A stretch of 64,000 nt of DNA from NCBI GenBank assembly GCA_032622095.1, contig CP136069.1:123866126-123930125 (forward strand), read 5' to 3'. This DNA comes from Siphonodentalium dalli (Eukaryota > Mollusca > Scaphopoda > Gadilida > Siphonodentaliidae). Position numbers and translations under genes: made by a program. The notes below the pieces were generated by a model. The model did not search any database and was not told where the DNA came from. It saw nothing but the letters and a program-made list of their open reading frames with translations. Positions 23,998 to 35,970 of the stretch are shown here, in pieces. Position 1 is the first letter of the stretch; every line of letters starts with the position of its first letter.

Positions 23998-24440
23998 TGG
24001 TGTCACCTTGGTGAAACCATGGTTTCACCAAGGTACCACCTTGGTTCACCATGGTGACATCTTGGTTCACCATGGTGGTAGCACAGTAAAGTGGCATCAC
24101 GGTGAAAACACCACGGTTGTACCAAGGTGGTATCACGGTGGTAGCACAGTAAAGTTTTTGTACCAAGGTGAAACCATGGTGGCACCAAGGTGGTACCACG
24201 GTGGTAGCACACTAAAGTCTTTGTACCAAGGTAAAACCATGGTGGCACCAAACCCGACCAAGGTATCACCATGGTGGTAGCACAGTATGGTTTTTCTACC
24301 AAGGTGACACCAAGGTATCACCACGGTGGTAGCACAGTAAAGTTTTTCTACCAAGGTGAACCATGGTATCACCAAGTATAACCACGGTGGTATCACAGCA
24401 CCAGTGAAGTTTTCAATCAAGGTACCACTATTACATTTCA
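23998..24440. repeat. CCATGGT-type palindromic minisatellite, left arm
   Basis: Irregular units such as GGTGGTAGCACAGTAAAG, TTTTTGTACCAAGGTG and AAACCATGGTGGCACCAAGG. Nearly every unit contains a small palindrome (ACCATGGT, CCACGGTGG), so the tract can form many hairpins. Confidence 0.9.
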
Positions 24441-27400
24441 CTTTGACCTTCAACCACAATGCTATTTACCATGTTGTGGGTCTCGTGCATGCGCATCTAC
24501 AATGGTATTTACATACTTCGATTAATTTATTATTTACAATATATACAATGGTATATGGTGAGTCATTGTTTATAATATGCTGCCATATTGTACCAATGTA
24601 CGTAGCTTGTCATAGTATACATGTAGCAGGTTTACATACTACAGCACATTCCTATTCTACTGCATTGTCAATAGTTGTATATGTAATGCTGTATCTCATA
24701 ATATAAGAATGTTTAGATCGAGGAAGAAATTATTAATTATAATTATAAATGATATCTCAGTTATAACTTTTAACGAACAAACGTATATAATGTAATAATT
24801 AATATGAATATGTTTTATTATGGAATAAATATACAAACTGAATGGAGTTGTTTGGAAGACTTTGTTTACCTTTAATACATCTTTTCTAATGTTATAATTA
24901 GTACTGTTTGCTTCCAACACAACAGGCAATATTTATCAATATGTACAATTTACATCTCACAATTACGTATTTGAGATATTTCCACAATTATGACTCTTTT
25001 CGGAGAAAAACAGCTCTGGTTTGAAAATCTAAGATACGGTACACAAATACGTTATTAATTTCCCGGAAGGTTTACATGGGCTCGCATTGTCCTCCTGGAG
25101 TCCATATCTGATCTGGTGCTTCGTGGAATACCTGTTCCAATAGTGATGATATAATATGCTCATTTTTGTAAAATTCAACTTCGGTCAAACTGGCCGAAAT
25201 GTGTGTGTTTATTGGCGGTGCGTATGTCCTTACATGCAATAGAGTCATATTCATTCATCATATTCATTCCGTCATATTCATGCCGTCATATTCGTTCGTC
25301 ATATTCATTCATCATATTCATTCCGTCACTCCGTTCGTCACATTTAGTCATCGTAATTTCTCATATTCATTCAAGTTCATGTTAATGTTCTTATGTTTTT
25401 ATTCTTGTTATCAACGAAATAAATAATTATCACTACTACCCAACTATCCAATCTCTATCATGGCCACCCTTAGAGAGATAGAGAGAAAGGGGGAGATAAA
25501 GAGGGAGAGAGAACGCAAGCAAAAAACACACCAAAGAAAATAACTTAAATAAGGCATTATGGTACGAGGTTAATAGTACGAAATTGTGGGATCCCGAAAT
25601 TGTGCTTCCGGTTTACGACCCATGTGCGTTTTGTTGTTCAAGGAAACTTTTCTTGTTTTAGCTAATAATTGGACCTAACTGGCTTCTCAATAACCTGGAA
25701 TATTGCCAGCACTGTGTGGATTATGGTTGTGCATGGACGGGACAAGATGATATATAACCTCCGAAAAAATAACGGGCGATAACATTTATCAGCAATTTTC
25801 GGTGAACTGAGAAGACCAAGTTCAAAAGTCATTGAGTGCAGTGTGGTTACATGTTGCATGCACAACAGTATTGTGAATTACAAAAGACAGATACTTAAAT
25901 TTCACATCATTATAAACCGCCCATTTAATTCACAACAGTCAAACACTGGTGACTTTGATTACGAGACATCCAATTCTGTAGAAATTAGTCAGAGTTATGA
26001 CGTCACAGATCAGTCATGAGTCAGTAACAAGTTTGATGGCTACAACGTACAAGTACCTGTGGAAAGGACGATTGATCATATTCTTCAATTTTCATCGAAA
26101 CGTGATTTGAGAACCATGTCGCCCAGTTACGGAGTCTGCTATTCTTTTGATCGAAACGCCTGCGATGCTGTGATTTTGTTCTGATATATTTATGGAATGG
26201 TGGATAATCTCGGAGATACGGATCCAATTCTGGGACACATGTTATAACTGAATCAATCGCAAGCGTTTAGTAACGTACTACAGCTACGCACTAATTAATC
26301 ATCCCCCTTTAACAAGGTTGTAGGGCGTTAATGACACCGGTTATACCATACCGCCGTTCAACCATGGTCAAGTGGTTGATATGTGGCAACCGCAGAGGCG
26401 CAGATAATCTTTATACAGTCTTATTTAAATAATAATATTTTGCGACCACTGTACTCTGCACTAATTTTTCACATGGACACCTTGTAAACACCCAGTCCAG
26501 CTTTTCGTCAGTGCCATGCACCATATTAACTATACACAAAACAATATTTCAATTAATAATTTGTTTACGGTTTAATTAACATTCAAAGTTGGTCACATGA
26601 CCGACATTCGCAACTTCTAGTACTGGTAATATCGGTGGCCAATGTTGTTCAGGGGAGGGGGTCAATTAGAGCTTTAGCTCTATACATACATGAACATGTA
26701 GACCATTCCAATGTCCATATGCTTCATGTTCTTATAAAAACATGTCTGGCTACATGTGTGGTTATCATTCTGAGCAATTCGGCCATTTCCGCTTTGCTAG
26801 GAAATAACCTCATCCATAACTGGAAACCATATTAGCGAAATTCTACATTAAAATGGGACTGGTGATCAGGCAATGCCATTGACTTGTTGACGCATAGATG
26901 CGAATGGAGAATAATTTATTAACTATGGCTTTACCAAACTTTATCATATATTAAATACATTAAACTCTCTTTGTGTTACATGTATCTTAGTATTTGTTCA
27001 TTTACTGATACAGCGCATTGGAAGTGTACGATAAGCAAAACACTGAACACCGTGGCAATTTTTTTGGGAGAGTGATAATAATTATGGTAACCTATTCAAC
27101 ATCTTGTAGCGAGGACTAGTGAGCGCTATATCAGTATTTTTCAAACAACAGTTTTAATTAACCAAAGTTAATGATCTCCCCATTTTTGAGTATTTTGCTT
27201 ATCACACACTAATACAAAGGTTTGGGAGTTATCGCAAAGATTTGCTCCCCTGGCTGTGAATGACCGATCGGTCTATTTTAGCATGTCCGGGCAATTATAG
27301 ATTGATAGGTTGTTCACTCAGACCTGTTTAAGATGTCTGATTTATAATGTTCACAGAAGCCCATTATCGGCGAAAAACCTTTGCGACAAATCTCAAACAT

Positions 27401-28589
27401 CTTTGCGATAAATCAAAACTTTTATTCACACAGTACGTACATGTAGTCTGAGATTTATCGTAAAGATGTTTGAGATTTATCGTAATGGTTTGCGTGTTAT
27501 CGCGAAGGTGTTTGTGATTTTTCGCAAAGTTTTGCTCCTCTCACCATTCTTGCATCTGGCTGTGAATGACTGATCGGTCTATTTTAGCCCGACCATTCAA
27601 TTATAAATTGATAGGTTGTTCACGGAGACCTGTTTAAGATGGCTGATTTATAATGTTTACACACAAATTAAGAAATTTTTAGCACAAATTTCAAAAATGT
27701 TTGCGATAAATCGCAAAATATAATCACCCAGTATGCAGTCTGAGAGTCATCGTAAAGATGTTGGAGATTTATCGTAAAGGTTTGCGAGTTATCGCAAAGG
27801 TGTTTGTAATTTTTCGCAAAGTTGTTTTGTGATTTATCGCGAAGGTTTGCTCGCCTTATCCACATGCATGCTGGCTGTCAAAGAACGATCGGTCTATTTT
27901 AGCCCAACCATGCTATTATAGATCGATTGGTGGTTTACCCAGACCTGTTGAAGATGTCGGATTATATTTATATTTATAAGGTCCAAGCCAATGCATGAAA
28001 ATATATCTGCGATAAATCACAAACCATTGCGATTAATCGCAAACCTTTTGTAATCAATCGAAAACCTTTACACTAAATCGCATATACCGGTACTTATTGC
28101 AAAGTTGTTTGCTATTCGCAAAGGTTTGCGATTTATCGCAAGGTAGTTTTTTTATTTATCGGGCTATTCTAGATCGATTGGTGTTTCATCCGGACCAGTT
28201 TCAAGATGTTTGATTTATGTTTACCTACTATTATTGCACACAAATTAAGAAATTATTTTTAGACATTCAGACCAATTTTACTGCACATGCAGGGAACAGG
28301 AAATCCCGAAATTGAGAACTTAAACTTTGATTTAAGTACAAAATCACGATCAAGGTTCTATACTAATAAAAGTAATGCATGTATAATTCGGATTATTTCA
28401 TTATCACTATGCAATGGAGTGGTTTTGTACTTTATTCAATGTTTAAACACCATAGCAACATTGCCAACGTGCCACTTTGTTATATTTGGCGTCGGTCATG
28501 TTTCGCAATTTCGAGTGCTTGGTATCTGGGCAGGTTCTCCGCTAAGTACATGTACCTATATGCTTGGTTCTCTACAATATTGCAGTAAA
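24441..28589. other. Interior of the foldback-like region; no gene recognised
   Basis: An AT-rich interior. It holds a (TCATATTCATTC)-type tandem repeat at about 25240-25375, a GA-rich stretch at 25466-25512, and the threefold repeat at 27230-28230. No transposase, reverse transcriptase or exon was recognised on either strand. Confidence 0.5.
27230..28230. repeat. Roughly 310-bp tandem repeat, three diverged copies
   Basis: The marker GATCGGTCTATTTTAGC begins at 27266, 27572 and 27887, with a weaker fourth near 28155. Each copy then has GACCTGTTTAAGATG-type and ACACAAATTAAGAAAT phrases. Between the markers are many (T)TTGCGATAAATCGCAAA words in both orientations. Confidence 0.85.
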
Positions 28590-29395
28590 CTGCCATGGTT
28601 AACCACATTAAATTACCATGGTTAACAAGTGTAAACCACCACGTTAAACCAAAGTATAGCACCATGGTAAACCACAGTATACCACCATGGTAAACCACAG
28701 TATACCACCATGGTAACACCACGGTAAACCACAGTATACCATCATGGTAACACCACGGTAAACCAAAGTATACCACCATGGTTACTTATTGGTAACACCA
28801 CAGTATACCACCATGGTAACACCACGGTAAACCACAGTATACCATCATGGTAACACCACGATAAACCACAGTATACCATCATGGTAACACCGCGGTGAAC
28901 CATGGTAACACCACGGTAAACCACAGTATACCATCATGGTAACACCACGGTAAACCACAGTATACCATCATGGTAACACCACAGTAAACCTCAGTAAACC
29001 ATCATGGTAACACCACGGTAAACCACAGTATACCACCATGGTAACATCATGGTAAACCATAGTAACACCACGGTAAACCACAGTACACCACCATGGTAAC
29101 ACCACGGTAAACCAAAGTATACCACCATGGTGACACCATGGTAAACCATGGTAAAAAAACCGAGATATTTTGGCCGCCCATCGTGGTGTCACCATGGTGG
29201 TTTACCAACGTGGTTTACCATGGTGGTTTACCACCATGGTAACACCTCGGTAAACCACCACGGTATTACCACCACGGTAAAACCATGGTAAACCACCAAG
29301 GTAAACCACCATGGTGACACCACGATGGGCGGCCAAAATATCTCGGTTTTTTTACCATGGTTTACCGTGGTGTTTTACCATGGTGGCACCAAGGG
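28590..29395. repeat. CCATGGT-type palindromic minisatellite, right arm
   Basis: Units of about 34 bp built from TACCACCATGGTAACACC and ACGGTAAACCACAGTATACC. It includes a perfect inverted pair: 29140-29206 against 29300-29366, about 67 bp per arm, both carrying GGCCGCCCATCGTGGTG or its complement. Confidence 0.92.
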
Positions 29396-29416
29396 GGATT
29401 TTTATATGGGATATAG

Positions 29417-29479
29417 ATGGTGAATTAGTGACGCTATATACCCTGCACAGCAGGCTGGCATCACTAAATTCACCATCTG
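29417..29479. mobile_element. Tiny hairpin inserted in the right end of the foldback-like element
   Basis: AGATGGTGAATTAGTGACG at the left pairs with CATCACTAAATTCACCATCT at the right, about 63 bp in all. It separates GGGATAT from GTGTACCTCATT, which are contiguous in the left end (as the complement). A related sequence, GGTGAATTTAGTGATGCTAG, occurs at about 29726-29745. Confidence 0.65.
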
Positions 29480-29495
29480 TGTACCTCATTATGCT

Positions 29496-30420
29496 TAGGC
29501 ATCATCTTCTCTGGAAAGTATCTTTATTATTAAATTAACAAGGTTTTTGGTTTATTTAACTTTTTTAGTTTAGTTTCTCTATATCCCCAAACTGGCAAAT
29601 GTCGCATTGCATAATCGAGGTGCCCAATGGGTGCACATGACAATATTCACCATCTGGGAACTTAAATCTGAGTCTAGGTCTCCCATAGCAGATGAGGGAT
29701 AATAAGCAGACTGAGGTCCCGGGGGGTGAATTTAGTGATGCTAGCCTGCTGTGTCTTTTTGTGGTATGAATCTTTAGGCGTGAGCTTTAACGAAATAACG
29801 AGCATCGTAGAGTTTTCTCTCATTTTTGAAAACATAAACATTGGGCTACGAGAGGCCGGGACAGCCACACATTATTAAAATCCCACATTTCCTCTCCGGC
29901 TATTGACATTGTGGGGAATCACGTGGTTTTAATGTTGGTTAGTAACAAGCATTCAAAATGTGCAAACAGTGCCAAGCATACAACAACAAGATTATGAGGA
30001 ACTGACACAACACATATCATTTTGACTGTTACCCTCATGAGCTAGTTTATTTTTAAAACAAGTTGCACGGAAATACTCAGTAGTTTTCTATAACATTCTG
30101 ACCAAAGTTGCCAGTGGGATGTTCGTGGAACACGCCAGTCCATACAACTAGGAGAGTCCTTCGACTGACAACTTCGGTCAGAATATTAGAGCAAACAACT
30201 GTGAGTTTGAGGTATCAGCTTGTTTGAAAAATATATCGCATCTGTTCGCAGCTGCCAAAATACTATGTAATATATAATTACCCTAGTTGATTACATTTTC
30301 TGATTGCGTTTGCGATCGCCTCGGCCATTTTGAATGCGTCATAATCATCAACTCAAAACTACGTGATTCACCACTGTGATTGAGTATCTGTATTTACAGT
30401 ACGCTCGTGTTATCTTACAG
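29496..30420. other. Intron of the EF-hand gene; no gene recognised
   Basis: Contains a second copy of the AATTTAGTGATG hairpin sequence near 29730 and otherwise no recognised element. It ends with the acceptor GTTATCTTACAG for the next exon. Confidence 0.5.
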
Positions 30421-30588
30421 GCGATGGAAACATTCACCACCACGAATTCGACACGTACATAGCAACACAGAACCCTGGCGTTCATAAAGACTACGCCCAT
30501 TATTTATTCAGTATATACGATTCAAACAAGGATCATCACGTGAACATGAATGACGTCCCAGCGTTCATGAACTTAATGGACGTTAATC
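30421..30588 (+). CDS. Calmodulin-like four-EF-hand protein, exon 2 of those seen (EF loops 2-3, start of loop 4)
   Basis: The first two bases complete the split codon of the previous exon, giving loop 2 as DGNGDGNIHHHE. Then follow FDTYIATQNPGVHKDYAHYL and FSIY, loop 3 (DSNKDHHVNMND), and MNLMDVN, the beginning of loop 4. The exon ends after the first base of the fourth codon of loop 4, before GTGAGT. Loop 2 has His-His-His at positions 9-11. Loop 3 has His in place of the usual Gly at position 6 and Asp rather than Glu at position 12, which usually weakens Ca2+ affinity. Length 168 bp with consistent phase 1 at both ends. Confidence 0.92.
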
Positions 30589-32563
30589 GTGAGTATTGCA
30601 TGCTCGCTCACTTGGGCTGACTCTCACCAAACAAGTGATGAAGGGTACACAGTAACACAGGGTTTGAAAATATGCTGAAGGGTACACAGGGTTTGTGATC
30701 GGCACTACAACACAGTTACTTAAACTGTGTTTCTGAAAGTCTGGCCCCCATCAGCATTCAGCAGTTTGTTTTCAGTTCATTTTAATGTTCATTGGAAGGT
30801 AAAAAGTTATTCTCTAGCAAAAATCGTGGCAGATACGAAAACTAAACGTAATTTAGAAGGCGATTTCAAAACCTGTGCACCCTTCAACACATTTTTCAAA
30901 ACCTGTGTAACCTACAGCACTTTTTTGGTGAGAGTGATCTCTTCAGCCCCACTTGGACCTGGCTCATACTTCGCCGGGTTGAGTCATGCATGTGTTTATT
31001 ATAAATCAAATCAAACCAGATAGGGTTTATGGGACTAACAGAAGTTATATTGTGTCCCCGTGACATGCAGAATAATGGAAATAAAAGCAAAAACTGTTTT
31101 TTATTATCAGTCTAACAGATTGTTGTCTGTTTTAGACTATAGTTATATAGTTGATATTCTGGATTGAGAGCTCCATAGTCAGTGAGCATATATATATATG
31201 TACATACTAATTATAGTTTTCAAATGGGAGTATTGTTCAGTTCAAGGATAGATAATTTACTTTCTCAATGGTGTGTAATTTCTAGTTAGGATTGGTTAGG
31301 ATAGTAGATCAATGATGTAAAATTTTATATTCCGTGGCCCGCCCAGTTTACTAATGAAACGCACGGATTTACCATGCATATATATAATAAATTTAGTACA
31401 CTACTACACTAAACTAGCATGTAAAATAGAGGCAACAATTTCGAAAACAGATATACATATATGTGTCGACCAATTTACTGCAAGGCGTGTCCAAATAAAA
31501 TTAAAACGTTAATGTGGAAAAACTTGCGAAGTGGAAAGATTCGGTTGAATTACAGTTTCGAATTGTCATGCATTCAAAACAAACCCCAAACACTCCGCAT
31601 TTCGGTTTATTGAACTTATTTCAACACATTATTGCAATGATTATGTTTCTTTTAAACTGTTTATCGTAAGTTGATAATCATACAGTGTATTTGTTCTCAG
31701 TAAAACGAGTCGTATGTGATTTCTTTTAACGTCTTATTTATGAAGGGAATTTGAACAGTCCAGCTGTTGGTAGGATACCGTTACGTAGTATGCATGCTAC
31801 AAGTTCGGTGAACTATAATACACAGAGCATGTCTTGTCGTTGACTACGTGGGTATATATATATATATATATATATACTATATATACATGACATGTAGTGC
31901 CCAGTGTGATGAGTATATAGTTCACTCCGCTTCGCGTCGTGAACTATACCACCCCACTGGGCACTATAACCGCGTAGTCAACTCCAAGTCATGCTCTATT
32001 TATTAAATATGTATCGCTTTATATCGATCGGTCGGGATCATTATAAATCTATTTTGTTGTGATCTCAACTTCATTGCTCTGATATTTATAGTTGTAAAGT
32101 GTTTTGCTAGACTAAAAGTCTGACCGGGTTAAGTAAAACGTTAAGGGTTGTGATTTCAGTAGGAGCTTATATTGAGATAAAACCTGTTGGAAAACATCTT
32201 ATATAAAAAAAATCATTATATGAAATTGGTTCCTGATGGATTTCTCTCAATGTCTGATAAAGTGGACAGAATAAGAAAAAAATGCGTAACTTAAATCCTC
32301 AGTGTAAACCGTGAATTGCTGAGTTAGAAACTATAAATGCTCAAAATGTACGAATAAAGGTACTCAATCCGATCAGACGATCTCCATATCAACAACAACA
32401 ACAACAACAGCAGCAACAATATTTCTTCAAAATAAGCTTTAGTTACAACATAATAATGGTAATTGAAGTCCATTCCACTGGGAAACACCTGCTAATGGAT
32501 ATGGTAATGGTTTCACTGGAAGCAATATATCAGATACATCTCGAACAACTTAATATTTTTCAG
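30589..32563. other. Intron of the EF-hand gene; no other gene recognised
   Basis: ACACAGGGTTTG-type direct repeats lie near 30655-30690 and CAACAACAA/CAGCAGCAA triplets near 32390-32415. The phrase AAAGGTACTCAA near 32358 resembles the end of the TTAA MITE at 40268 but has no matching partner that I can see. The intron ends with TAATATTTTTCAG. Confidence 0.55.
31824..31997. mobile_element. 174-bp hairpin element containing (TA)n
   Basis: AGAGCATGTCTTG and GTTGACTACG at the left pair with CGTAGTCAAC and CAAGTCATGCTCT at the right. An inner pair, AGTGCCCAGTG...GTTCAC, matches GTGAACTAT...CACTGGGCACT. About 25 bp of (TA)n lies in the left arm. Confidence 0.75.
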
Positions 32564-32610
32564 ATGACGGGACTGTAGATAGATCTGACTTTGATGCCTT
32601 CTGGACCCAG
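32564..32610 (+). CDS. Calmodulin-like four-EF-hand protein, exon 3 of those seen (rest of EF loop 4)
   Basis: A 47-bp exon between TTTTTCAG and a GTAAAT donor. Its first two bases complete the split codon, so loop 4 reads DVNHDGTVDRSD, followed by the exit helix FDAFWTQ. Loop 4 has Asp at position 12. The exon ends in phase 0 and can join either copy of the terminal exon. It is too short to call from an open frame alone; the call rests on the loop motif and matching splice phases on both sides. Confidence 0.9.
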
Positions 32611-33650
32611 GTAAATGTATAACTGAGAACTAAGTTCTTGATATTTAAATTTTAACTTTGAATGTGTCACCTCTAGCTACCCCATGTATACGTATGTACA
32701 AATGCCAGTTACATGTAACAAAGAGCGGATAGAACCCTGCGATTTAGCTGAGAAAGTACGGAACACAAGTCACATATTTCATTCTACTATGCCGTCATTT
32801 TCACAGAATTTACTAAGTTTGATGTCCACAAAATGAACAAGTTCGCAACATACATTACTACGCCTACGGTATAATTACAAGTTCGTGCTACAAAAGTTGC
32901 GTATCAGACTTTTTGTCGAATATCGAATGCGGGTTGAATTGGGTGCATCATAGTTTTTCAAGATTGCGTTTACCGGCTTTTATACCTATCCGGTGTACCA
33001 CATGAACCTCGTTAAATAAGTTGTTGGACATAACTATGAGTTATTATTGACTTATTATAAATCATCCTGTAGCTCGCGATGACTATATTCCGCACCATCT
33101 TCTAGTCCGTATTAAATGCGATCATTCACTGTCATAAGTGTAATACGGAATGTATCAGCAGATATATTGGATTCATCTCCGTTCCGTGGGTTCAGAGATT
33201 CATCCAGCCCGGTTCCGTTGTTTTGCGCTACATGTCAAGGATCTGGAGTAGCATTTCCATATATGGAGCTTTTGTATGTTGACTTCCACATATGGAACAT
33301 TGACCTGTAGCACTAAAACCACGGAACCGGGCCTGGTAGATCCAATATGGCCGCGAGTTAGTGACTCTGTGGATGGCGTAACGTTAGTTCAGAAAAGATG
33401 TCTAGTTTACCATTCATGCAAATCAGTGGACTCAAACCTTTTGAATGTTCAACTGCAAGGAACTTATATTTCTGTGACTTTGGATAACATAGGTCACCTC
33501 AATGCCATCTTAAGGGGGGACTGTGCGAAAATTCAACAATTTATAAGACGCCTTCTAATATATAAATAGAGGATCTACAACGAGTCCTCAGTTTATAGCG
33601 GAATTCTGGAGTCCAGACCTAATTTACTTTACGAGTTTTGTAAATTCCGC
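32611..33650. other. Intron of the EF-hand gene; one hairpin
   Basis: Contains a hairpin at 33208-33331 in which CCCGGTTCCGTTGTTTT pairs with AAAACCACGGAACCGGG. The sequence TAAATTCCGCTATAATTACC, just before the duplication start, partly mirrors TATAGCGGAATTC at 33595. No other gene is seen. Confidence 0.55.
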
Positions 33651-33891
33651 TATAATTACCCAGTTTAAACTGGGGACGAGTTGTTGATTCTATTTTATTA
33701 CATATCTATCAACGTAATTCGCATGATCGCACGAGTTTCCAGGCGTGTGATAATTCTCAGAATCGCACTAGTGCAATCTGTCGACGGAACTATTTCATTC
33801 AGTGTTAAAACTCAATTAAATTCACATTTTCTGTACCGGAGATGTACGATAGTGAGTCAACTTACTATGATACGGAGATATGTAATAAAAA

Positions 33892-34060
33892 TAGAACCGC
33901 ATGAGTGTCTGGATTTTGACGAATTTTCGCACTCGATTTGTTGGCGGAACGCGATACCTCTCGTGCGGGACGCAGTCCCGCACTCGAGGTATCGCTCCGC
34001 CAACAAATCGAGTGCGATAATTTTGTCAAAATCCAGACACTCATGTGGTTCTATTATTAC
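33892..34060. mobile_element. 169-bp palindrome, copy 1
   Basis: GTAATAAAAATAGAACCGCA at the left pairs with the complement ending GTGGTTCTATTATTAC. The match runs through GAGTGTCTGGATTTTGAC and CGCACTCGATTTGTTGGCGG to a centre near 33976 (CGGGACGCAGTCCCG). It is a hairpin MITE or a snapback product. Its core word CTCGATTTGTTGGCGG also occurs in the 8.4-13.25 kb element (near 8440), hinting at a shared origin. Confidence 0.85.
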
Positions 34061-34553
34061 ATGATCCAACACCTCGGCAAAACATACTTAAATCAACAAA
34101 CGCGATGCGAAACTAACAACGGCTTCTATATAAGGCATGCGATGACGTTTTACATAATTATGCGTGGTTTGCCTGCGCAAACAAATAGTCCCATATAAAT
34201 AAAGACCCTTTGTCGTATTTAATGGCGTATATTTAATGAAATAACTTTTCAAACTCTTCATTCATTAGAGTTTATTGGAAAAATATTGGAAGCCCTATAT
34301 AGTATTTGTGAGACGTAACGTACTGGAATTTAAAGAGACGACAAACCGGAAGACAAAGGTCATCTGGCACAATTTCCTGTTATTAAACGAACGTTTAATA
34401 TCACAATTTATGGAATGTGTTTATTGAATGGAATAAGGGTAGGATCATGTAATAAACATCAATATGCAACAAATTAATTAATTTGAGTCGATGGTACATG
34501 CTAAATGCACCCACATATTCAAAGAACTGCAGATAATAATATGATAATTATAC

Positions 34554-35362
34554 CTAAAATAGTATTTGACTGCCAGTCCTGTACTATAGGTTACGTTGTG
34601 CGATAAGCTAAAATAGTATTTGACTGCCAGTCCTGTACTATAGGTTACGTTGTGCGATAAGCTAAAATAGTATTTGACTGCCAGTCCTGTACTATAGGTT
34701 ACGTTGTGCGATAAGCTAAAATAGTATTTGACTGCCAGTCCTGTACTATAGGTTACGTTGTGCGATAAGCTAAATAGTATTTGACTGCCAGTCCTGTACT
34801 ATAGGTTACGTTGTGCGATAAGCTAAAATAGTATTTGACTGCCAGTCCTGTACTATAGGTTACGTTGTGCGATACGCTAAAATAGTATTTGACTGCCAGT
34901 CATGTACTATAGGTTACGTTGTGCGATAAGCTAAAATAGTATTTGACTGCCAGTCCTGTACTATAGGTTACGTTGTGCGATAAGCTAAAATAGTATTTGA
35001 CTGCCAGTCCTGTACTATAGGTTACGTTGTGCGATAAGCTAAAATAGTATTTGACTGCCAGTCCTGTACTATAGGTTACGTTGTGCGATAAGCTAAAATA
35101 GTATTTGACTGCCAGTCCTGTACTATATGTTACGTTGTGCGATAAGCTAAAATAGTATTTGACTGCCAGTCCTGTACTATAGGTTACGTTGTGCGATAAG
35201 CTAAAATAGTATTTGACTGCCAGTCCTGTACTATAGGTTACGTTGTGCGATAAGCTAAAATAGTATTTGACTGCCAGTCCTGTACTATAGGTTACGTTGT
35301 GCGATAAGCTAAAATAGTATTTGACTGCCAGTCCTGTACTATATGTTACGTTGTGCGATAAG
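34554..35362. repeat. 54-bp minisatellite, 15 copies (duplication copy 1)
   Basis: Each unit includes CTAAAATAGTATTTGACTGC, CAGTCCTGTACTATAGG and TTACGTTGTGCGATAAG. The copies are almost identical; one lacks an A at about 34773. Since 54 is divisible by 3, an 18-residue repeating open frame appears on the minus strand, which is not evidence for a gene. Confidence 0.97.
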
Positions 35363-35835
35363 TTTCCGTAACTACAATTAATTAACGGATGTGGTCTTGG
35401 GTAACATTTAGCACACATCGTGTAAACATATGTCGAGTCGCCCGCTGAATATAGAATCAAATTTATACATGTCTTCTATGTATGCATAATGCATATCATG
35501 TAACATTTTATTTGCTACATTTGCCTGAAAATTGTACGAGGATATCTCGATAACGAGTATTATATTCAACGCATTACGGTTTTGCTGCCATCCGTAAAAT
35601 ATATTTATTCCCGTCTAGTCTTACTCAGTATATAGGCAGTAAAGTTGGCAGAATTTGGCTGACTACCATGTTTTATTTCAAGAGCGACGTCCATTTCCAT
35701 TGATACTCACACTTGGCATATTGGTAAAGTTCTTGTTATTTCTTCAGCCTAAACAAATCCCGAAAATACTGGAAATTTGAGTACATTTCAGTATTCCTTT
35801 GTATACCGGTCCACCGACTCGGTCTTCCATTGCAG

Positions 35836-35901
35836 GTGCTGACTGACACATCTCACCTACACGGAAATGGTCATCATCTTAACGGTCACGTGCATGGCTA
35901 G
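35836..35901 (+). CDS. Calmodulin-like four-EF-hand protein, terminal exon (His/Gly-rich tail)
   Basis: Acceptor CTTCCATTGCAG, then VLTDTSHLHGNGHHLNGHVHG and a TAG stop, in phase 0 as exon 3 requires. The 21-residue tail has six His and five Gly, suggesting a metal-binding or pH-sensitive extension beyond the EF-hands. An AATAAA lies 64 bases after the stop, fitting a short 3' UTR. The exon lies inside the tandem duplication, so a second copy exists at 39230-39295. Confidence 0.82.
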   Translation: MLTDTSHLHGNGHHLNGHVHG

Positions 35902-35964
35902 TTGACTGGTATGAGACGTATAGACCAGATATACGAATGTTGCTTTTCTACGTATGGTATACAC

Positions 35965-35970
35965 AATAAA
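35965..35970 (+). promoter_or_regulatory. Candidate polyadenylation signal after terminal exon copy 1
   Basis: AATAAA inside ACACAATAAAACAATGTGTG, followed by GT-rich sequence as expected downstream of a cleavage site. Confidence 0.6.

Larger units (their letters stand above)
23965..29495. mobile_element. Foldback-like element in the EF-hand intron
   Basis: The left end, GAATGAGGTAC followed by ATATCCCATATAAAAATCCC, is the reverse complement of the right end, GGGATTTTTATATGGGATAT followed (after a small insertion) by GTGTACCTCATTATGC. Inside each end lies an array rich in ACCATGGT, ACCACGGT and ACCAAGGT words: 23998-24440 on the left and 28590-29395 on the right. Long inverted ends built from short subrepeats are the hallmark of foldback elements. 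The middle, 24.4-28.6 kb, has no transposase that I can see. It could also be two separate insertions of one MITE family in opposite orientation. Confidence 0.55.

Noticed and set aside
34554-35362. Possible CRISPR array
   Set aside because: The 54-bp units are directly adjacent with no unique spacers, and the DNA is plainly eukaryotic.
34900-35460. 186-codon minus frame with an 18-residue repeat
   Set aside because: It follows directly from the 54-bp (18-codon) unit. The second duplicate has a shorter version, showing that length tracks repeat number.
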